NCBI GenBank assembly: GCA_025917655.1
Contig: CP084613.1
Coordinates: forward strand, 3,846,001-3,910,000
From: Chlorella sorokiniana
Lineage: Eukaryota; Chlorophyta; Trebouxiophyceae; Chlorellales; Chlorellaceae
DNA length: 64,000 nt
Direction of reading: 5' to 3'
Every line of letters begins with the position of its first letter. Position 1 is the stretch's first letter. Positions 58,201-64,000 of this stretch are shown here, piece after piece. Under the pieces are notes generated by a model. That model did no database searches, was not told the origin of the DNA, and was given only the letters and a program-made list of their open reading frames with translations. Position numbers and translations under genes: made by a program.

Positions 58201-59791
58201 AGCGCTGGGCAGCAGCCCTCCGCTGTTGGGCACTCCCCCCTCCCACCCACCCCTCTACATTCCCACCCATACACCGCCCGCTGCCCACGCCCCCTCTGCA
58301 GGCACAGAACGAGCGTGCTTGGCCGGCCGACCCACCGCTGTTGAACTCGCCCAGCACCACCAGCAGGAAGAGCTCGTCCAGCTGGCGCAGCGCGTCGCGC
58401 AGCAGCCCCGCCTCCTCCAGGCTCGGGCACCAGCGCCCCAGGAAGGACAGCGTCTGGGGGAGCCGGGGGACGAGGTGCGTGTGTGTGTGGTGGGGGGAGT
58501 CAGTGTAGGAGGGACCGAGAGGGGTGGGGGTTGCGGCGCCCGGTGAGAGCGTCAGCAGGGGATGCCAGGAACCGCTGGCTGCGCTGCAGACCCGAGCCCC
58601 AAGGCAGGTGGGCCGGCAGCCAGGCGCGAGCAGACCGCTGCACAGGAGTGTGAGCACCCCCTGCCACCCACCCCCATGCACACCCGCGGCCCCTGTGCCG
58701 CAGCCCGCACCTCTGAGAGGAGCCGCCGCTCCGCATCCACCAGCTCCTCCCGGCTGCTGCTCAGAAGCTGCGTCAGCTGCGCCGCCGCCCGCTCCGGCGC
58801 CGTCGCCTGTGCTGCCGCCACTGCGCCGGGGCCTGCGCTGTCCGTCGACGCCTCAGCCCCGCCGCCGGCCAGCCGCTGCAGGACGGCGGCGGCTGCGGCG
58901 CCGGCGTCAACAGGCAGCTCTCCCGCCAGCGCCGCCGCCACCGAGCGCAGCGCAGCCAGAGGCACCGCCAGCCCATCCACCCCGCCGACAGCAGCCCCGC
59001 CAGCTGCTCCCGCGACGCCGCGCCCCCACGGCCGCCACCACTGGAATGCTGGCGCTGCTGCGCTGCTGCTGCTGCGCCGCCACTGCCTCTGCAGCGTTCG
59101 GGGCTGCCGCTCCCGAGTTGGACGGCTCCAGCACCACAAAGTTGGCGCCGTCGGCGGCCGCTTCCGCCGCCGCCTCTGCCGCCGCCACGGAACGCCCCAC
59201 CAGGGCGAGCCCATCTTGCAGCATGCGCTTGGCCACCACGGTGGGCAGCCCCGCGGCCGTCAGCAGCGCGCCGTCTGCCCCTGCCGCGTCGACGATGTCG
59301 GTTCTGTCGGACACCAGCAGCGCGGCACGGCCGCGCAGCAGGTCCTTGAGCCGTACCGCGGCCTCGTACAGCTCGCCGCCGCCGCCAGCGCCGCCGCCGC
59401 CCGCGGCCAGCACGACGGCGGTGGCGCCCGCCGCCACCGCAGCGCCGATGTCTTCCAGCGAGCCGCCCTGCTTCCCCGAGCCCAGCACATCCTCAGGTGT
59501 GACGGTCAGCATGAGCGCGGGCAGCTGCACGCGTGCCTGGCGCTTGCCGGCAGGGAAGAGGCCCACGCTGCCGCCGCTGCCGCCAGCCTCAGACTGCCGC
59601 GCCAGAGGCTTCACCACCGTGCCCCTCCGCCGTGCTGCATGCGATGCAGCTTTAGTGAACTGCAACCCGACATTGAATGCGGGTGCTAGAGGCCTGAATG
59701 TGCCGCAGGCAAGGCGCTGCAAAGCTGCTTGCGGCCGTGCCTGCGGAACGCAGCGCAGCAGCGGCTGCATCGAGACTGACAAAGCAGTCAC
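53439..59791 (-). CDS. FZL: FZL, chloroplast dynamin-like GTPase with thiamine-phosphate-synthase-like N-terminus
   Basis: FZL (FZO-like) is a membrane-remodelling GTPase of thylakoid/envelope membranes. The start at 59791 opens a transit-peptide-like N-terminus (MTALSVSMQPLLRCVPQARP). Then comes the TMP-synthase-like barrel known from plant FZL (GAAVAAGATAVVLAAGGG, LYEAAVRLKDLLRGRAALLV, GADGALLTAAGLPTVVAKRM). The GTPase has the P-loop GEFNSG|KSAVVNALLG split by an intron (58339-58353 and 58036 downward), LPTTNEINVLKH, VVDTPGTN (57636 downward), RADLVLFVLSADRPLTESEV and VVFVVNKA (57150 downward). Coiled-coil exons follow, then the paired membrane region LGVLLTSVLPTTVEDLLALA and a C-terminal helix ending LDGLKQRVANME. 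Plant FZL ends with the same LLTSVLPTTAEDLLALG motif. There are more than ten exons. Frame slips at C/G runs occur, e.g. 59023-59027. Confidence 0.87.
55107..55222. repeat. CA-rich microsatellite in an FZL intron
   Basis: Runs of CACACACA, interrupted by CCCCCC and CACCAC, fill about 100 bases of an intron; the longest uninterrupted CA run is at about 55183-55220. Confidence 0.85.
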
Positions 59792-60352
59792 GATACCCCG
59801 GGCAATGCTGCGGGTGCCAAGGGCTGCGAAAGGGAACGGAGGTTGAAGGCTATCCGCACTATACAGGAGTTAAGAGTGCAATGCTTGCATCGAGTGTGTT
59901 CCACAAAGCAATCGCCTCAGTGTAAGAAAGCTATGCGCTCTGCAAACCGAACATCATCTGCTGCCCTGCCACTCAGCGCAGCATTCATCGCAGCCCTCCC
60001 TCTCAGGCAAACAAAAGCCCTGGCCTCAGAATTTCGTGCTTTTTACTGATAGGAGCTGCACTTTGCCAGCCAGCCAGATTCAGCAAGTGGTTCTCAAACT
60101 CTCACAGGTTGGATGTTGGGTCATCAGAGCCGCCTCCTCTTCATACCCACTCCCCCTTTAATGTTGTTGAAGAGCTGTGCTTCCCATCGAGTTGCCGGAG
60201 CGTTCCCTGCAGGAACGCGTTGAGCAGCTGCTGGGTGCTGAGTGTTCCTACGCCTGTGCCGCCGCACCAGCAGGTTACTGGTGCCTTTCAGCGCACAACG
60301 CCAACTAGGGGGCTCAAGTGAGAGGTACTTGTCTACCCAGAAGGTAGCAGGA
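59792..60352. promoter_or_regulatory. Divergent intergenic promoter between FZL and the RRM protein
   Basis: Start codons at 59791 (minus) and 60353 (plus) leave 561 bases with no supported exon. Both promoters and 5' UTRs must be here; no specific element is claimed. Confidence 0.45.
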
Positions 60353-62740
60353 ATGACCGTGGGCGGCAAGCGCGAGCGTGCCTCACGGGAGCCTCGGGAG
60401 GCGGAGGAGCGGCAGATAGAGATCACAGTGGCCCGCCGCATCTTTGTCGGCAATCTCTCCTACCGCACCAGCTGGCAGGTGGGCCTTATCCTTGGCACGG
60501 GCAGGAAGGTTCGCTTATTCTGCCGCTTTGTGCGGGGCAGCACGGCATGGCTGTCTGCTGGCAGGGGTGGCCCCAGCACCTCGTCAGCGCGCCTGTGCCA
60601 CTCATGCAGGACCTGAAGGACCACTTTGGCCAAGTGGGCCGCGTGCGCTACGCCGACGTGCTGCGCGAGGACGGCCCAGGGAGCCGCAGCAAGGTGCCCC
60701 GCCCACGTGCCGCGCTGCCCATGCGGCGCCGCTCCGCCGGGCTGCCCTGCAGAATGTGCCACGTGCTTGGCCGTTCTCAGCGCCAGCCTCGCCCGTCGTT
60801 CCTCCCGCCGTTCGACACGCGCGTGCCGCCGCCGGGTACGCCCCCCGCTCTTCCTTCCGCAGGGCTGCGGCATCGTGGAGTTTGAGACGGCCGACGAGGC
60901 GGCGGCCGCCATCACCCAGCTCCACGACAGCGAGCTGGGGGCGCCCCATCTGGGTGCGGGAGGACCGCGAGGACTTTGAGCTGCGTGCCGAGACAGACCA
61001 CTACGGCGGCAGCGAGCGCAGCGCGGAGCGGGGCCCCGCCAAGCGGCCGTACGGCGGGTGCGCGGGGAGGGGTGAGGGGATGGATGCGTGGGAGGCCATC
61101 GTCCCGTTGGAGGGGTGGACAAGGGGGCAGGGCGGGGGTGGTGGGGGAGATGGGGGGATTCAGCAGGGATGCACAGCTCTGGGGGCGCACAGCGCTGTCG
61201 TTCTTGCGGTTCCACGGCTTGCTGCCTGTTCCCCAGCACTTGAGGGTGCGTCCAGACCTTCCCCTCCAGACCACCCCGCACAGCCACACTGACAGCACGC
61301 CTGCTTGCACTGCTGTGGTCTCGCAGCAGCCGGTCGCAGCGCAGCAGCGGCAGCGGCGCGTTGTCTGTCGGCCGCCGCGTCTTTGTTTCCAACCTGGCGT
61401 TTGAGACGACCTGGCAGGCGCGTGCATCCACCACCCTGCTGCTGCTGGCTGCATGCAAGGCCTCGCGTCGCTCCTGTGGTCTGGGCTGCTGTGTGCTTTG
61501 GCTGGGTTGCACTAGCCCTTGCTGCTCGTCCCTCGTTTCTCATGCTTGACTGCCTGCTCGTCCTGCTGGATTCCTGCAGGAGCTGAAGGATCACTGCAAG
61601 CAAGCGGGCTGCGTGCTGCACGCAGACATCTTGCAGGCAAGCTGGGCCGGCCTTGGCAGCCGGAGGCCACGCGTGGCGACCTCCTTCAGACTCGCGCAGC
61701 CGCGGCTGTACGGCCCGTGGCACAGGCACTGCAGCCTGCCGGTGTTGCAGCTCACAGAGGCTGCCTTGCTGTGCTGTGATGCTCAGGATGCGGAGGGTGC
61801 AAGCAAGGGCGCTGGCATTGTGGAGTTTGAGCGGGCGCGGGATGCGCTGCATGCCATCTCCACCCTCTCCAACTCCACCCTGGGCGGCCGCCAAATCCAC
61901 GTGAGCACCCAGTACCCACTGGCTGTCATGCCTGCTGGCTTTTCACGAGGCGCATGTCTGCCTGGGAAGCGCGCTGAAAGCGCGCATCGGGCATCGGAGC
62001 AGCAGCAAGTCCCAGCAGCTTCTTCCCATGGCTTGCACAGCATGAGCCGTGCTGCTGGCCCCCACCCCGCCGCAGGTGCGGGAAGACAGGGAGGACCCTG
62101 CTGCGTCGCTGGGTGCGGCGCAGCGCTCTGGCGGCGGACCCTCTCGTAGCGGCTCCAACGCGGTGAGCTCGCTCTGCTCCTTGCCAGCAGAACGCGTGTT
62201 GGATGCTCCCCAACTGGCTGCGTGTGGTGTCTTCCGCCACATGTACCTTGCTGTCGCCCCCTCAACCCTCCCCTCACCTCCCTATACCCCATGATGCTGG
62301 GTGCAGCCTGGCACCCAAGTTGTTGTCCACGGGCTGCCGTACCGCACTAGCTGGCAAGATCTGAAGGATATGTGCAGGCGCGTCGCTGCTGCCTGCCCTG
62401 GCAGCTGCTTTTGAACGCTCGGCAGGGTTGGGCGCCCACACAAAGCCGCACTGCACCCAGCACTGCGGATCGGCAGCCCCTCCCTTGCGTGCATGCGCGG
62501 CCAGCCGCCCGCCATGCGCCTGCTTTGTGCCCAGCAGCCCGCTGTTGGCTGCTGCTGCCCTGCAGGCCCGCGGGGGCAGTGGTACGCACAGACATCGTGA
62601 GCAACCCCGACGGCAGCAGCAAGGGGTGGGGCGTGGTTGCCTTTGCCTCGCCCAGCGACGCGCAGGCCGCCATCGCGCTGCTGAATGGCACCACCCTGGA
62701 GGGGCGCGTTGTCACCGCCAAGCTGGACAAGTATGTCTGA
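60353..62740 (+). CDS. Three-RRM RNA-binding protein, GBP2/HRB1-like
   Basis: Exons: 60353-60478, 60610-60693, 60863 to about 61060, 61327-61416, 61580-61636, 61787-61900, 62075-62162, 62307-62377, 62565-62740. After a charged start (MTVGGKRERASREPREAEER) come three RRMs. RRM1 has ARRIFVGNLSYRTSWQ (RNP2), GCGIVEFET (RNP1) and a VREDRED linker. RRM2 has GRRVFVSNLAFETTWQ, GAGIVEFERA and VREDREDP. RRM3 has VVVHGLPYRTSWQDLKD and GWGVVAFASP. The layout, with SWQDLKDHF and VREDRE linkers, resembles fungal Gbp2/Hrb1 and related SR-like mRNA-export or splicing proteins. Introns after exons at 61416, 61636 and 62377 read GC at the donor (CAG|GCGCGT, CAG|GCAAGC, CAG|GCGCGT). A G-run length error near 60939 would restore the RRM1 end. 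It is convergent with the gene ending at 63299. Confidence 0.83.
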
Positions 62741-63298
62741 GCGTGGCAGCCCGTCTTGGCTATGTGTCTTTGCTTGCAAGCATTCATGCCCAGTCCCGAG
62801 GCATGCTGGAAATTGCATGCATGCGACTTGAGGTATCCAGACACGCGGCTTAGAGACTCATGGCTTGCAAGCAGCGCTGGCTGCGCGCCCGGCCCCCTAG
62901 GCATGCGCTGCGCTGCCCACTCGCCTCTGCAGGTGGGCCGCACACGGGCCACGCTGTCGCCCCCAGGGTGTTACATCGTCCCCGGTTCCCTGGTACACTC
63001 ATGCACATTGCATGCGGATCTCAGCGCGCAAGCGTGCACTGTGGTTGGGTGATGGGGCGATGACGTGTGTGTGTGTGTGGCGGGGGTGGGGGTTCCACGC
63101 GCGGGGGCGTGGGCGGGGGGCAGCGGAAGCAGCAGTGATGGCCACAAAAGCCTCCACTGCCATGCTGTTGGTACATTGCAGCGGATTTTGTGAGTCACTG
63201 CTAAGTAGGTGCAGCAGCAGATGCAAACAGCAGGATGCCCGTCAGAGTCAAGTTGGTGAACCACGAGGTGCCATTATTGTTGGTAAATTTTTGGTTGA
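62741..63298. other. Convergent spacer with minus-strand polyadenylation signal
   Basis: 3' flanks of the RRM gene (plus) and of the partial minus-strand gene. TTACA at 62971-62975 is TGTAA on the minus strand, about 325 bases after the stop at 63299. A GT run lies near 63065-63078. No gene is supported. Confidence 0.4.
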
Positions 63299-64000
63299 TC
63301 AAAGTGAAGGGGGCCCTGCCGTTGGCGCTTTTGTAGGATTGCAGGGGACCATTCTAGCGCCGAATACCGGGGCGGTAAACAGCAGGGCGTGCGACGTGCC
63401 TGCCGCCACGGTGAAGTCTCCAGGAAGCTCCAGGGTCTTGTATGTTGCAGCATCACTCAGCCCTACCGAGAGTTCTGCGCTTGCGAACACGCTGTTCAAG
63501 TTGGGATCGCCCGTGCTGGCATTTACCAGCGTCAGCTGCACGAGGATGACGTAGTTGCCTGTTGTCGATGTGGTCCTCAGGCCCACGCTCACATTGCGCA
63601 AGGTTGCGGCGGACGAGGAGTTGAAGGTATACCCAGCAAAGATGGTTGGCTGAAGCTGATAGCCGCTGGTGAGGAGCGGGAGGGTCCCCCGTCGGTGTTG
63701 TCCAGGGCAGCGCTGCAGGTGGGGAGCGAAGGCGTGCGTTTGTGAGCTCCTCAGCACACTGCCAGGCGGGCCGTTGGCACCTTGGCGGAAGACGCAGGTG
63801 GGCCTGAGCAGCGCACCTGTCGAAAGGTCCCGGTGCACAGGTAAGGTTGCCGGGTAACAGGGTGCGGCTGCAGCACTCGGCGGCTGTCACCTGTGCGTCC
63901 TGGCCACTTGGCACGCATCTGGTAAAAGGAGGAGGGGGGTGCTTTGCTTTCAACCAGATTGGTCAAGTGCGCATGCTGGAAGTATTGATCACCGCTTGTT
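63299..64000 (-). CDS. Partial gene, extracellular beta-sandwich-like protein (5' end outside window)
   Basis: Only the 3' part lies in the window. The exon ending at the stop 63299 has the phrases YQLQPTIFAGYTFNSSSAAT, LRNVSVGLRTTSTTGNYVIL, VQLTLVNASTGDPNLNSVFA and GDFTVAAGTSHALLFTAPVF. Ser/Thr/Asn-rich beta-strand pairs and the ending TVAAGTSHALLF resemble bacterial choice-of-anchor-type extracellular beta-sandwiches. Several Asn-X-Ser/Thr sites (NSS, NVS, NAS) fit a secreted glycoprotein. The upstream exon structure (63720-63960) could not be resolved. Function unknown. Confidence 0.5.

Overview
The window looks like nuclear DNA of a chlorophyte green alga, most likely a Chlorella-like trebouxiophyte. 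The reasons are very high GC, many short coding exons split by introns of about 100-250 bases, TGTAA polyadenylation signals downstream of several stop codons, hydroxyproline-rich-glycoprotein-like Pro/Ser linkers, and plastid genes (CURT1, FZL) next to mitochondrial genes (ATP10, a COX7C-like subunit). I see no rRNA, tRNA, CRISPR array, operon, intact mobile element or virus-derived element.

Layout. 0.7-13.8 kb: two tandem plus-strand genes for secreted, multi-modular beta-helix (pectate-lyase-superfamily) proteins carrying lectin modules. 14.8-15.9 kb: CURT1 thylakoid curvature protein (minus). 16.9-29.9 kb: one very long minus-strand gene for an ATRX/RAD54-like SNF2 chromatin remodeller. 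30.2-34.3 kb: tandem plus-strand paralogues of the plant MSAP (saposin-like, ER) family. 35.1-38.2 kb: CTR copper transporter with extracellular Cys-Met motifs (plus). 38.5-41.1 kb: adenine-deaminase-type enzyme (minus). 41.4-43.1 kb: mitochondrial ATP synthase assembly factor ATP10 (plus). 43.3-46.5 kb: unrecognised coiled-coil/zinc-finger protein (minus). 46.7-49.1 kb: auxin-efflux-carrier-like (PIN/PILS) membrane protein (minus). 50.1-51.5 kb: unrecognised multi-pass membrane protein (plus). 52.1-52.7 kb: COX7C-like subunit (minus). 53.4-59.8 kb: FZL, a plastid dynamin-like GTPase (minus). 60.4-62.7 kb: three-RRM RNA-binding protein (plus). 63.3 kb to the end: a partial minus-strand gene.

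The genes are ordinary eukaryotic neighbours rather than a pathway. The exception is the first 14 kb, where two related secreted proteins share a galactose/rhamnose-binding lectin domain, a Pro-rich linker and a beta-helix; one also carries two chitin-binding (hevein) domains. They are plausible cell-wall-binding or wall-remodelling proteins and are the most novel content. Four divergent pairs (SNF2/MSAP1, adenine deaminase/ATP10, PIN-like/membrane protein, FZL/RRM) share intergenic spaces of about 0.3-1 kb.

Two window-wide patterns stand out. At least nine introns appear to use GC rather than GT donors. And in most genes the reading frame slips by one base, usually at a G or C run, while splice sites and paralogue-matched residues stay intact. 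The slips look like homopolymer-length errors in the assembly rather than decay. Because of them, exon models here were read by eye, and protein lengths are approximate.
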